Positions 39,702 through 51,159 of a DNA stretch of 64,000 nt are shown piece after piece. This DNA comes from Halocaridina rubra (lineage: Eukaryota; Arthropoda; Malacostraca; Decapoda; Atyidae). The first letter of the stretch is position 1; every line of letters starts with the position of its first letter. Made by a program: the position numbers and the translations under genes. Below the pieces are notes generated by a model. It did no database searches. It was not told where the DNA came from and saw only the letters and a program-made list of their open reading frames with translations. Where the stretch lies: contig JAXCGZ010005715.1 in assembly GCA_037179515.1 (NCBI GenBank), forward strand, positions 26,001 to 90,000, written 5' to 3'.

Positions 39702-41163
39702 CTGAAAACAAATGTGATTACTACTCAAGTTCGTCTGAAATTTACATTACACTGTAATTTAGTTGTAAGCATTGATGAGACCCACGTATTCTCTGTGTAT
39801 CTGAAGTCAAATTGGAAAAATCTCTGGTCGTAGGGAGAAAAAAATTCAGTTCAATATTCACTGCAAGTCGCTGATGACTATAAATGATATGGGATAGCCA
39901 GGATTGGCGCTTCCTCCCTCTATGGATTTCCCTGCTACAGTACAGCTGAGAGATAGTAAGATGATGGAAGGGTATGTAGATATCCTGCTACTTACTTTTT
40001 TTTAATTTGTCCACACCTGACCAGATGCAGTGACATACCCAGTATGTTATTTAGAAAAAAATATTTACTTTTCACAATTTTTGTTACTGTGCTATGAATT
40101 TTTTCTAACAAATGACATTCAATACACAAGTAATTTATAATATATTCAGCAATATGTATATGAAATTTTATCAATATTATGCATTATAATATGAGTGGCA
40201 ATATGTTTTTTCTGTTGTTACATAAACTTAAATAGCCATATATTCATAGCTTTACATATCCCGGTCGATTTTTTTTCACTGCCAGTCATCATATCTTTCC
40301 TTACAGGCATGAATGTAGTTGGCATTTAATACTTACAAGCATAGTAAAGTCCAATCATCAGATATTCTTACACTAAAAAATGGTACCTTCTAACATCATG
40401 CAAGAAATATTTTTTCAGAGTACTGCTTCTTATCAATTATGTAAATACCATGGAGGAATAAAAAAAAACAATTACCATATTCCCCTTTCGTGTTCTGGTT
40501 TCAATTGGTGGTAAATTTAATACCTTCAGCTTTGCCTCATAACTGACAAGTATTTCCAGCCACCAATGTCGGCTCTTAGTCTTTACGAAATTATTGCAAC
40601 ACCTGAGCACAAACCCAAAAACACATTTCCAGCCTCTGAAGGATCATTTATATAGAAAAGTAACAGAAAACGCTAGAAATGGTAACCATCGAGCCAACCT
40701 GACTTCCAGTATGACACTGAATGCCTTACTGAGACCCTGTGCTGCCTACCTTCTAAATGGGTGATTATATATTTCAACACCTATTTACCAATTCACCAAT
40801 TCTTGCCTTTAATTTACTTCAAAGTGAGAGTTATCAAATGTCTATTGTATGTGTGAATAAAGCTGTATCTGAATATAAGAATAAGCAATAATTTTAAGAT
40901 TTCCATTCTCTTGGTCATCCCAATTTATAAATATATATCAATAATATATGTGAGCTCTTTTATTGAGTGAGTTGACTTGACAATCCAAATGTATGCCCAC
41001 TATTTCCAGTGATAAGGAATCAAATGTAAAGAGTGTCTGTGCTAAAAGAAAATAGAAAAAAAAAGGAAAAGGAAGGGATTTAATCATGAAAGTAAATTTT
41101 AGAGCGGTAAAGAGTACTTGCAACAGAATATTAGAATAATGATTTTTAAAATGTTTCTCACAC
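39702..41163 (-). other. Kinesin intron
   Basis: Intron between exons 7 and 6 (donor GTGTGA, acceptor TTTGTTTTCAG). AT-rich, nothing else recognised. Confidence 0.75.
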
Positions 41164-41396
41164 CTGTATGCAAGAATCAACAGTGATCACAGGATAATCA
41201 GGAATCTGTACTTCGATGAGTTCTGTGGAATGGTGTGTTCCAGATGATGCCAAAGATCGTCTTATCCAGCCCTTTTGTGGGGTTGTACTCTCTTCTTCAT
41301 CGGCCTCATGACCTTTTTCATCAACATCATCGTTGCAAAGTTCTTCAACATCAGTGGTGATGGCAGCCTCTAATTCTGGTTCCTCTAATACAGTAG
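41164..41396 (-). CDS. Kif26: KIF26-like kinesin, exon 6 of those visible
   Basis: 233 nt, phase 1 in and phase 0 out. Acceptor TTGTATGTCCTACAG, donor ACAG|GTGTGA (a weaker GT site). It encodes an acidic stretch 'VLEEPELEAAITTDVEELCN', then 'GWIRRSLASSGTHHSTELIE' and 'IPDYPVITVDSCIQ'. The split Ala codon with exon 5 (HLGL|ATVLEE) is intact. Confidence 0.87.
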
Positions 41397-41897
41397 CTGT
41401 AGGACATACAATGGTCAAATGTGCAAGACAGTAATTATCAAATGTAAAATACAGTATGGTATATATTTATTGAAAATTTTTTCCTCATCGGTAAGCATAC
41501 GGGAGGGTCAGCTATCATAAAACGCTTCCTCATAATTTAAAAAAAGATGTCACATTCCACTTTAGTCAGCTGGATGGCCAAAACAATAATACAATAATCC
41601 CAGTTATTCTCTCTTTCTCTCTCTTGTTCAGTTGTTTTCTGGCTTGGAAAAATGTTTCAAGAAGGGACAGAAAGCCAAGCTCCTCGATTTACTATCCCTC
41701 TAAATTGTTTTCTATAGCAAATAGGTTATGAAAGTGTGGAATTATTTCTACTCCATCACCAGAAGTTGAAGAGATATTTAATTATTTCAATGACAACAGC
41801 AACTCTGCATACGATGGCTATGAAATTACTTTGCATTACATGATTTTAAATTACATTATCAAATTAAAACTAGCCCTTAGGCACAACTGGATCTTAC

Positions 41898-43560
41898 CTA
41901 ATCCAAGATGAGCTTGCCGTTTACACTCCTCTTCTTCACAGGAAAGTAAAGAACTCAGCTCTTCACATTCTTCAGCCAAAGCCTCACACTGAGAACAAAT
42001 ATCATCTATTGAGGGTTCATCAGCAACAGATGCCTCATCTGGTGAAATCTGTGGTTCAGTACTTTTGTCTTCAACAAGGCATTCTTTAGAGAAAAGTTCT
42101 CTGTCACTCGGAGAAGCATTTGTGTCTTCAGGTAACTTAGGATCCTCAGCAGGTATTAAGTTCTTACGTTCTAGTTCTTCAATAAGATTAGGCTCTGGTG
42201 GCAGTCCCACATCTGCACAATTAGCCTGACCTCCACCAGAAGGGGGATCTTCACTAAGGGTGTCTTGATCACTGTCAAGAGTAGACTCCTCACATGTTCG
42301 GAACTGAGTAAGATGACTGAAATGCTGCTGGGCAGCTGAATTCTGAGTAGCAGTCTGGGAAGGAACAGTCTGCTGCTGCTCAAGCTGTTCCACAACTTGA
42401 GCAGTCTGGACGGCTACCCATCTCTCAATCATTGTCTTTTTGTGATCATCCATAAAACCATAGCCAATCGGAGTTACTTGTGGTCCATCTACCCATGTTT
42501 CGGCTTTATTGGTCTTTAATTTTTGAGCAGCTGCTACACGGGATTTATGAACACGAGGTCCATCAATCCACTGCTCATCAGATACAACAGTATCAGTTGG
42601 AATTTTAGAATTAACTCGATTAGCATGTTGAGAAAGTTGATGCTGTTGCAGCTGTTGTAGCTTTACTTGGTGCTGCTGCTGCTGCATTTGAAGAAGCTGC
42701 TGTTGTGCTTGCATATACTGATGCTGATATAGTGGTTGTTGAATATTTTGCTGTTGATTGGCTTGTTGTAAAAGTTGTTGCTGATTTTGGGAGGATACTT
42801 GATGTTGATAAATTTGATTTTGATGTAATTTCTGCTTATTTTGCGTTTGCTGTAAAATGAATATTTGAGCTTGCTGCTGCTGTATCTGCTGTGCTTGTAA
42901 CTGCTGTGGATGAACTTGAAACTGAACTATTCGCTGCTTATGTGAATCCACTTGTTTAAACATAGGTACCAGGTTATTGGGTTCCTCGTAGGCATTATAA
43001 TTAAAATGTCTTAGATCACCAGGTACTAATGGTCCTAGAGTAACTTGTGGTTTGAAAGAAGACAAAAGAGGCTTCTGTCCCTCTTTATTATTGTATTCAA
43101 TACGACTAACTCCTGGCTGATGACGAATAAAACTGCCAACAGGGATGACTTTCCCACTGTTCAATGGACTGCTAATATTACTGACAGTTCGAGGTGGAGG
43201 TCTTGGCTTACCCTGTGACCGCCCATTGGGTACAGAACGCGATGTTGGTGTTGGGCTTGCAGAAGCAGCGCGGCGAGTGTGAGCAGGAGTAGGGCTTGCT
43301 GAATGAGGACGAAGATGTTCCATTGACCTAAGCCTTGCAATGGGCCACATCTGTTGATTAGTGTGATGTGGCATAAAAACAGGAGGATGTTCGTTATCTG
43401 TTGCATCTCCTGGTCCACCACCACCAATATATATGACTGTATCACAAGATTGCTCTGAGGAAGAGAAATCCATAGATGAGGAACCAGCAGACGTCTCTCC
43501 ACCTGATGATTTACTAAGGGAACCATCAGAACTTCCACCAGAATTTGAGCCACCAACACC
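41898..43560 (-). CDS. Kif26: KIF26-like kinesin, Gln-rich tail exon (exon 5 of those visible)
   Basis: 1663 nt, phase 0 in and phase 1 out. Acceptor AATATTACAG, donor TTAG|GTAAGA. It begins with a Gly/Ser-rich linker right after the motor (GVGGSNSGGSSDGSLSKSSG), then 'CDTVIYIGGGGPGD', a Pro/Arg-rich stretch and 'TVSNISSPLNSGKVIPVGSF'. From about 42970 down to 42630 it is dominated by Gln (QQQAQIF, MQQQQHQVKLQQLQQHQ). Two related motifs 'EQWIDGPRVHKSRVAAAQKL' and 'ETWVDGPQVTPIGYGFMDDH' follow, an internal repeat around W-[IV]-D-G-P. The end is acidic and Cys-rich (CSQCEALAEECEELSSLLSC). The poly-Gln tract is not a known KIF26 hallmark and is likely lineage-specific. Confidence 0.92.
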
Positions 43561-46169
43561 CTGTAATATTGAAGAATATTTAATATAATGCAGTTCCATC
43601 CTAGTTTTAACTTACTATAAAAGTAGAATTATTAAATGGATTTAGGTTCATTTACCATTAATAATAACGATACTGTTTCTTTAACTATTAGCTATAAAAG
43701 TTGCCAGAAATATTGTTACAATAAAAAGCCTAAATAATCTTATAATTCTAGCTAATAATGTTACATTATGTAACTAGCAACATTCAAACATTTCAAACCA
43801 TACTACTCAGAGAAACTTTCTTTACCCGAAACATCTTGTTATATAAATTACTCCCAAGAACAAATCTATATAACTTAATTTGACATTTAACTATGGAATG
43901 CTCTCCCCTGAAAGCCTAGTATTTCTTGAATTTATATTTAGTAGAAGAATTACTATGCAACATTATCCATGCAGAGATGCAACAGATACAATGGGCAGCC
44001 AAGAAAAAATTTATTTTTATATGAACGGATTCTTGAAAAAATAAATGCAAGCCAACACAAAAGAATGGAATACTGAAAAAGTAATAAAGTTGAAATATGT
44101 TGAAAACCTACAATCAACACAAATAGCACTGAATAACAGGAAAAGCAGTCAGCTCAAGAAAATCAAGACATGTTGAAATAATAGATAAATAAGACCTGCA
44201 GTACAGAATCTAAAATAATAATGCAAAATGAGGTGCAGGGTTGATTTTTTTACGTGTGATATGGTAAGACAGGGGGTGAATAAGTTATAATTAAAATAAA
44301 TTCAATTTTAATATCAAGTGGGGAGGTAGCATGGAGGGTTAAAGGAGTGGTTAAAATAGGTTTGAAGAAAGTGAGACAGATGCGCAGAAAAGAATAATAA
44401 GTGCAGCGGAATATGATCAAGACTGGAGTGTGTATGCAACAAATTTAGTTACACAATGTAAGGGATGAATAGAAAAAGGAAAAGGAGTACTAAGGGCACT
44501 GAAAAAGACTAAAGCTGGAAAGACACCTACTATAACAGTGTTCAGAGAGAGGGAGACAAGCGAAACTAGTAATGTATGCTATGGCTTGTTTTACTGAGGA
44601 AAAGCTGCCAATAGAATGTTAAAGCATGCTTGTTGATGAGTGAAGCTGTCTGGTTTACACCCAAGATGCATCAAGATCAACTTCAAACAGTAGTCAGAAA
44701 AATCAGATATTCATTATTAGTATGTAAGGATAAGAAAAGTAATATGAAAGGAGGGTAGTGGTATTTCAACTAAATCACAGCCAAGTCACCACTATTGAGG
44801 AAATACAAATTTCAATGTAAGGGTAAATGTGGAGCAATACAGTACTGAACTCTAGCTTAAAATGGCCAATAATATATGAGAAAGTAGACTGTTCTGAGTG
44901 CAGTGGTAATGAGTGAGTTGCATATGCATAATTAGCAAGGCATCCAGCAGAGAGATAGTTGAGAGCAAAATGGTTGGCTTGGAGTAAGCTGCTTCTTACA
45001 CAATAGGTTGCGGAAAATAGTACAAGTACACGAAGATCTTATTTTAGAAAAATAGTCTCTGTGTGAAACATTAATGAGATTGGAATAGGTATTTAATCAT
45101 GCTCACAGGAAGGCCACAGAGTAGGTATAGTACATGCAACGGGTGAGAGGTAGTTTACAGTGGGTAATAAGATTTAAGAGGGAATGTAAAGCAAGTGTTA
45201 CAGTAAATTGAACATGATACACTGGAAAGATTAAAGAAAGCTGGAAAAAGAGAGACAGTTTTTATGCAAAGGTCAAATTAATGACAAGGTGTGCTATGTT
45301 AACATACATATTTATGCACTAAATGGTAATCATAAAAAGAGTGCTTAAAGTAATACTGATGAGGAAAATAACGAATCTGATGCAGTAGTTTATAGTCACT
45401 GGGAAGTGAATTAGTTCTTATTTTCATTAGCACTTCCACATACTCATTCAGAGGTGAATCTGTAGAGCTTTGTGGAGGAGTATGGAAGGAGGAAGTAAGT
45501 TACTGTGGAGATAAGTAATATAATGAGTTGTGTCAGAGAAGGGAGGCAATCAGTAAGGTGATAAAGTTAAATTTAATGACTATGAAGATTTCAGTTTGAG
45601 ATATGTAAGAGGGAGAACAGAGAAGTATATACTAGGCAAGGGATGGATATATAACCCAGGGTGGGATATAAGGAAAAGCTTTTTGGTCATGTAAACTGAA
45701 ACAAAGAGGAGAGGTCTATACCAATGTAGACTATGCTGGGTTGTTTGAGATAGCTGTGAGTGTTAGCCTCTAAAAAGGATATACTGTATGGACAAATCAG
45801 TAGAAAGCAAATACCATCCACAACCATGACATATCATAAGTCTTGATAATTTTCAGATGTTCACCATTAAAATTTCTAACTTTCGCTTAATTCTCAAAAT
45901 AAATATGTAAACGGTTTCAAACATTTCACATGAATGTTTCTCCATACAAATATTGGTTACTCCTACTTCATAAAAATATTAACTACTTTCATATGGATGC
46001 TCCTTCATAAAAATACTGGTTATTATTTTCAATAAGGAGTCAAATCTAAAATGCAGTGGATTCTAGGTAAAATGCAAATAAAAAATTGACACCAAAAAAG
46101 TAAGGTAGTACAGCAAAAAAGTAATAATAAAATTACTTAATCAAATATACACACAATCAATTCACTTAC
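43561..46169 (-). other. Kinesin intron with G/A-rich possible retroelement remnant
   Basis: Intron between exons 5 and 4. The plus strand of about 44230-45780 is unusually rich in 'agg', 'gga' and 'gtg' compared with the surrounding AT-rich intron. A phrase near 44490-44530 reads 'LRALKKTKAGKTPT', which resembles the A-[IL]-x-x-x-K-x-G-K-[AT]-P motif of LINE reverse transcriptases. Stops are frequent. It may be an ancient LINE corpse. Confidence 0.35.
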
Positions 46170-46465
46170 CCTCAATTTTTTGCGTCTCATTCGATGGACA
46201 CGTGAAGCTAACTGTAGAGTAGCAAGAGTATGCTGTGAGTGCTTTGGTGAGGGAGATATATGTACTATCATTGCAGCATGGCAAGTTAAGGATCCTAATA
46301 CTTCTTTTAGTAATAAAGTAAGCTTATTTTCACGATGCGGAAGGTATCGTTGACCATTGAAAATTGCCAGAAGGACTGAGGTAAGAGCTGACAGAGACAT
46401 GCCTCCATTGCTGCCGCTCATATCACCCACATCAATCATATGCAACCGACTACGACCACCAACAA
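46170..46465 (-). CDS. Kif26: KIF26-like kinesin, motor end (switch II to neck), exon 4 of those visible
   Basis: 296 nt, phase 1 in and phase 0 out. Acceptor CAATATTTTACAG, donor TTGAGG|GTAAGT. It encodes 'VGGRSRLHMIDVGDMSGSNG', where typical kinesins have the switch II DLAGSE; here it is D-V-G-D, so switch II is degenerate. It continues 'MSLSALTSVLLAIFNGQRYL', 'PHRENKLTLLLKEVLGSLTC', 'AAMIVHISPSP' and 'TLATLQLASRVHRMRRKKLR'. The [HP]-x-[RK]-E-x-K-L-T ... L-G ... I-[SA]-P series is the kinesin motor C-terminal half. The HMIDVG/HLIDLG form with a GGRSR lead-in matches KIF26. Confidence 0.96.
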
Positions 46466-46906
46466 CTGTAAAATATTGATTAGAAGTACATTTGGATATC
46501 TCAAATACTAAAAGATAAAAACTTAAAATAATAATTAAAATATATAAATATTTGTATAAACTGTATGGCACTAGCACAGAGCAAAATGGTACTATTGATG
46601 CAAATACTCTGTCTTGGAGCAAAAAGTGGTGAAGGAAAACCTCGACTATTTCAATCTCTTTAGTCATGTAGGGAGGGGTGCAAGAAGTGGGCAATGTCTT
46701 CAATCATTTCTGTCTATGCAATAGAACAGTTAACAGAGAAGGGTAAAAATGAAGAGGGTCTAAATAATTACGGCTGCCTCCCATTTTCATTACAGTGGTG
46801 GCACTATTATGGCTTCAGCAGAATATGGCATTATGATAAAAAAAATCCGCTTGCTAATGCTAATCAACTGCAACAAGCTATGGCCCCAATATACACACAA
46901 ACTAAC

Positions 46907-47158
46907 CTCCTCCTTTCCCCGACTTGTCAACTGCATACTGATAAATATGAAGAGTAAAGAGTAAAGTTGCTGAACCAGGAGAGGGAGAAGTTTGCTGGGG
47001 TGTCTGGGTTTGCAGATAGGCATGTGCAGAACGTGCAGCAATTGCAACATCAAGATAGTGTGCTGCAGTTTCAGGAGAAGGTGCCCTTAGTTCTGCAACT
47101 GATGACAAATAGCCCCCAGTAGAATCACGTAGTAGAGCACTGGGAGAAGCTTCGCCTT
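46907..47158 (-). CDS. Kif26: KIF26-like kinesin, motor middle (switch I region), exon 3 of those visible
   Basis: 252 nt, phase 1 in and phase 1 out. Acceptor CTTATATGTTACAG, donor GGAG|GTTAGT. It encodes 'GEASPSALLRDSTGGYL', 'AELRAPSPETAAHYLDVAIA', 'ARSAHAYLQT' and 'LLFTLHIYQYAVDKSGKGG'. The switch I NxxSSRSH of active kinesins is replaced by 'IAARSAHAY', as in KIF26 proteins, which lack normal ATPase cycling. 'LFTLHIYQY...KSGKGG' is a strong KIF26 signature. Confidence 0.95.
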
Positions 47159-47643
47159 CTGTAACATATAAGAGGCTAACATAAATAAGTTTCATCAGTA
47201 TAGAAACCAAAGCATCTACCATCAAGAAAGAAAAATACATGTAAATGTTTATAGCTTAACTCATACAAATGCATAAATAGTATATTGATTGTAGTAATAC
47301 TCTATATAGTACTCTACATCCTTAATAGTAGGTACGGAAAAGTTACTTTCTTTTTCATACCATGTGAGCTAAAAATAATCAATATCAAGAAATACATCTT
47401 TAAACAATAGCCTATTTCATAAGAATTTAATTCAAATTAACGTCACTATTAGCACATTAAACATGGATATAATACAAAGAGAGGAACATTCAGTTACTAC
47501 CACCAATAAAAACACTTTATTAATGATTGTTTCACTACATTTGAATGTAAAATGTAACTGATATTGCACCATAACAGGGAATAACACATAAAGGTAATGA
47601 CATACTTTTGTCAGAAACTACATACTACAATGTAAGGACATAC

Positions 47644-47935
47644 CTGGTGCATATTCGGCGAGAAGATCAGTAAGCATGGCCCCAGCAGCATCAACTGCAA
47701 CAGCAGATACTCTAACGCTGAACCTGGCCCCACTTTTGGCTTTTTGTTCGACAATAGCACGGTATAACCAAGCAATTGATGACGGCACAACACCTAATTC
47801 TCCTGGACCAGTGTGTGATCCTAGCATGGTGTAGGTTTTACCTAAAATTGCTCCACCAAAGCATAGAACACAGCCATCGTTTCCAGCAAGGACAGCATGA
47901 AGAACATCAACAACAGCCCCAGAGACAACTTCACT
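47644..47935 (-). CDS. Kif26: KIF26-like kinesin, P-loop exon (exon 2 of those visible)
   Basis: 292 nt, phase 0 in and phase 1 out. Acceptor TTATTCTTCCAG, donor CCAG|GTATGT. It encodes 'SEVVSGAVVDVLHAVLAGND', 'GCVLCFGGAILGKTYTMLGS', 'GELGVVPSSIAWLYRAIVEQ' and 'GARFSVRVSAVAVDA'. The P-loop spells GGAILGKT: it keeps G-x4-G-K-T but departs from the kinesin GQTGSGKT. GCV[LF]CFG...LGK[ST]YTM and 'GARFSVRVSAV' are typical of KIF26A/B and the insect orthologue. It follows exon 1 in frame (SQNDPQ|SEVV). Confidence 0.96.
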
Positions 47936-48404
47936 CTGGAAGAATAAAAATCGCAATTCATAATAACTCTAACACGTCGTTAATAGGAATCTAAATCTGT
48001 TTCACTGGTTTAAATGAAAAAATATTAATGTGAAAAATAAGAGTAATGATATAGAAAAAACTAAAAGCAAAACATTGACTCCAATGGTGCAAAAAATATA
48101 ACAAAAGCAGACGAAGTTTCAATGAAAACAAGAATAAATAATTTTTGGGCTACACAGTATAATTGCTTGGCAGAAAAAGCAAAGCAAAATTAAGAATATA
48201 GGAATATTGGATTGTCAGATTGTCTTTAAAACCAGTAAAGAATTAATGGTTTTGTATGCTATTATGGTAGCATAAATATTTCTGGTTAGCTGTGAATAAC
48301 CAATATATATTCATCCAGTAGAATGACATTGGAAACTCATTATATGTGTGCTCATGCTTTCAGTTTCCCATTATAAACAGTGTGTCATTTCTGTTTCTGA
48401 AATT

Positions 48405-48540
48405 GCAGTGTCCTGTATTCTACTCTGCCTGTGTGACAGAGGTAATCGTCGAGTTGAGGCCAAAGTCTTGGCATACGTCCGTGGTGCCGGGAAACGAAAT
48501 CGTGCTCACCACCTCCAAGATTCGAGGCAGCATTTCATAA
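48405..48540 (+). other. GC-richer exon-like island, unassigned
   Basis: It is preceded by an acceptor-like 'tctgtttctgaaattgcag' at 48388-48406. One plus frame is open to a TAA at 48538: 'CPVFYSACVTEVIVELRPKS' then 'WHTSVVPGNEIVLTTSKIRG'. GC content is clearly above the flanks. It is not in phase with, or on the strand of, the kinesin exons. It may be an exon of a nested gene, a retrocopy fragment or chance. Confidence 0.3.
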
Positions 48541-48764
48541 AATTTAATTTGAGAAATTTAATTCAATTCTTTTAATGTCATTGCCATTTCCAAAATTAAA
48601 AGAAAGTTGAATTCTGAGTTTCATTTAACCGACTAATGGTAATAGAGATGGGGTGTTCAAGTACAAATATCTGTCCTGTCTGTTTGTGAGCTCTTAACCA
48701 AGCTCGGTACTTTGAGTCCCCTTAGTAAAACAGAATCTTAACAACACTCAATCATCCTAAACCC

Positions 48765-48878
<114 letters not shown>

Positions 48879-49019
48879 CAGGGCCAATAAGATCAAAATC
48901 ATACAAACCAAATAGAAGAAATAACAAAAATAATGGTAAAAATAATATAAATAAATATAAATATGCATACATATAAAAACACATGTACACACATACCATA
49001 TACATGTACATACACACAC

Positions 49020-49023
<4 letters not shown>

Positions 49024-49084
<61 letters not shown>
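49024..49084. repeat. (TA)n microsatellite
   Basis: About 60 bp of TA followed by a T-run. Left flank of Tigger element T2. Confidence 0.95.
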
Positions 49085-49101
<17 letters not shown>

Positions 49102-49114
49102 AAATATATATATA

Positions 49115-50412
49115 CAATGATCCCCCACAGGATTGCGTTTCTTGGTTCGCGTTTTCACTGTACCACGGTTTTTATTTTGGCAAATTATTATTTTAATTTT
49201 TGGGTATATGCAAAAATATTAAAATATTAAAAAAATAAAAATTCTCAGTATTTTCATTTTTTTATTGAAAAAAACGTATTTCATTATCTAATTGATAAAC
49301 AAAAATTTATTTCCCATCCTACGAATAATAAAACAGTAAAAACTAGTAAAAAACATAAATTTTGATATACGTACGTACAGCATAACTCACAGTATTGCAT
49401 CATGCGAAATAGTGTCCGATAGCGTACAATGTATTGTGGTCACAGCTACGTGAGCTAGCATATATATTTATATTTCCAGTAGTTTCATGATTTTATTGAT
49501 AAAAAAAATTTATTTCTTAGCCTAAGAATAATAAAACAGTAAAAAATAGTAAAGAACATAAATACTAACAGTATTGCAACATGTAAAATACGATACCGCT
49601 ATCAGCGTTTCGGACAAAGGCTCGTTCAGTCTAACTCACGTGTGCCGCCGTTCACGTTGTGCTTATTAAACGTTTTGCTAGTGTCCGATAGCGCACAATG
49701 TATTGGGGTCGCAGCTACGTGACCTAGCATATATATTTATATTTCCAGTAGTTTCATGATTTTATTGATACAAAAACGTATTTATTAGCCTAAGAATAAT
49801 AAAACAGTAAAAAATAGTAAAAAACATAAATACTAATAGTATTGCAACATGTAAAATACGATACCGTTATCAGCGTTTCGGACAAAGGCTCGTTCAGTCT
49901 AACTCACATGTGCGCCATTCACGTTGTGCTTATTAATACGTTTTGCTTGTGATTTTTTTACTCACATATTTTAACCTTTGCAATGCCTCACAAGTATCCT
50001 TCATCTTCTAAGGTTTCTTGTAGTGAGCCTAAGCGGCAAAGGAAAATGTTAACCATAACAGATAAGGTAAATTTACCTATCACGTACATATAAATTTACG
50101 TTGCATGCTGTTATTTATAAAGTAAAGGGTGGTTTTTTAACAGTACAGGGAGGGTTTATACAGTAAACGTAAAAATAATTGTAAAATACCTATGTACATG
50201 AGTATGTCATATAAATTTACGCTTGCATGCTGTTATTTATGAAGTAAAGGGTGGTTTGTTAACAGTACAGGGAGGGTTTATACAGTTTATATGGTGTAAA
50301 CGTAAAAATAAATTAAAATATCTATGTACATATAGGCTGATCCTACTCCACGATTTTCCTGTCTCGCGCCGGGTCCCGGAACCAAACCCTCGCAATAATG
50401 GAAGGAACACTG
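49115..50412 (+). mobile_element. Tigger/pogo-like non-autonomous element T2
   Basis: The left end CAATGATCCCCCACAGGATT and the right end (complement CAGTGTTCCTTCCATTATT) sit next to TA. It carries one transposase-like first exon (49983-50066) and then sub-terminal repeats, but no catalytic exon. It contains an internal ~268 bp tandem duplication (blocks starting 'gtgtccgatagcg' at 49412 and 49680). Confidence 0.82.
49983..50066 (+). pseudogene. Tigger transposase first exon (T2)
   Basis: 28 codons: Met-Pro-His-Lys, Pro-Ser-Ser-Ser, then 'SEPKRQRKMLTITDK', followed by GTAAAT, a possible splice donor. Basic 'KRQRKMLT' with T-x-x-[DE]-K-V is the opening of Tigger/jerky-type transposases (CENP-B N-terminal DNA-binding domain). 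The related copies at 60886-60971 and 62692-62775 end at the same GTAA site, which supports a real exon in the ancestral element. No further transposase sequence follows. Confidence 0.7.
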
Positions 50413-50619
50413 TATATATATAAACAATCTGCTTGAGGCTATAAATACACTTTTCAATATGCTTGCAGGTCATGCTAAAATGTGAAATGAGTAACAGATG
50501 AAAACTGGGGCAATAAACTTCTATGGAACATAAAAGTCTATATGAGTAGTCAGACATAAGTTCAATAAGGTTCATAATCAGAATGTAAAATGATGAAATT
50601 GTGCAAGGGCAAAAGGAGG

Positions 50620-51130
50620 CCCACATTTAGGTATTCTGTAGCAAGAGAGAAACCTCAAAATGATCGGAGAGTGAAAGATCTATTGATAGATTTGTCTCTA
50701 GAATGCAGATAAATGGAAAAGTAAAGGCAGGATATGATTTCTTAGCAAACAGGACTGGCCTTCAGACATATGAAAAAAAGAAATCTTAATGTAAGGCCTC
50801 AATCTGAATGTGTAGCACTCTTCAGGAATTCATACTTTAAAACCATTTTAACAAGCTGAAAAAAGTTCAAAGACAGGTTACAAAGTGGGTAACATATAAA
50901 AAAAAATCTCATTTATAGGGAGACTTTGAAGAATTTAAGGCTTACAACCACTTAAAGCTAGATGAAAAAATGGATATACAGTTACAGCTTTATATTCCAT
51001 AGCTTTTGAGAGAGTTACTAGGTGGCTCCAGAACCTATGGCCACATATTGAAGCCTTAATAAATATATCTTTTCTGGAAGCAGGAAAGTAGTTTTTTGGT
51101 GTAAGAATTATTGACATATGAAATCTGTTA
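50620..51130 (+). pseudogene. Old CR1/L2-like LINE 3' fragment
   Basis: Diverged match to the end of ORF2 in copies A-D: 'agatttgtctctagaatgca' aligns with 'agatttgtctccagaaatac', then 'cttcagacatatg', 'aaaagttcaaagacag' and 'gaagccttaataaa'. Many indels and stops; older than copies A-D. Confidence 0.72.
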
Positions 51131-51159
51131 ATGCAGGGAATAGTAAATGCTAAAGGCGC

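Noticed and set aside
42171..43559. Alternative minus-strand frames overlapping the Gln-rich kinesin exon
   Set aside because: Out of phase with the splice-consistent kinesin frame; Leu-rich artefacts of CAG/CTG codons.
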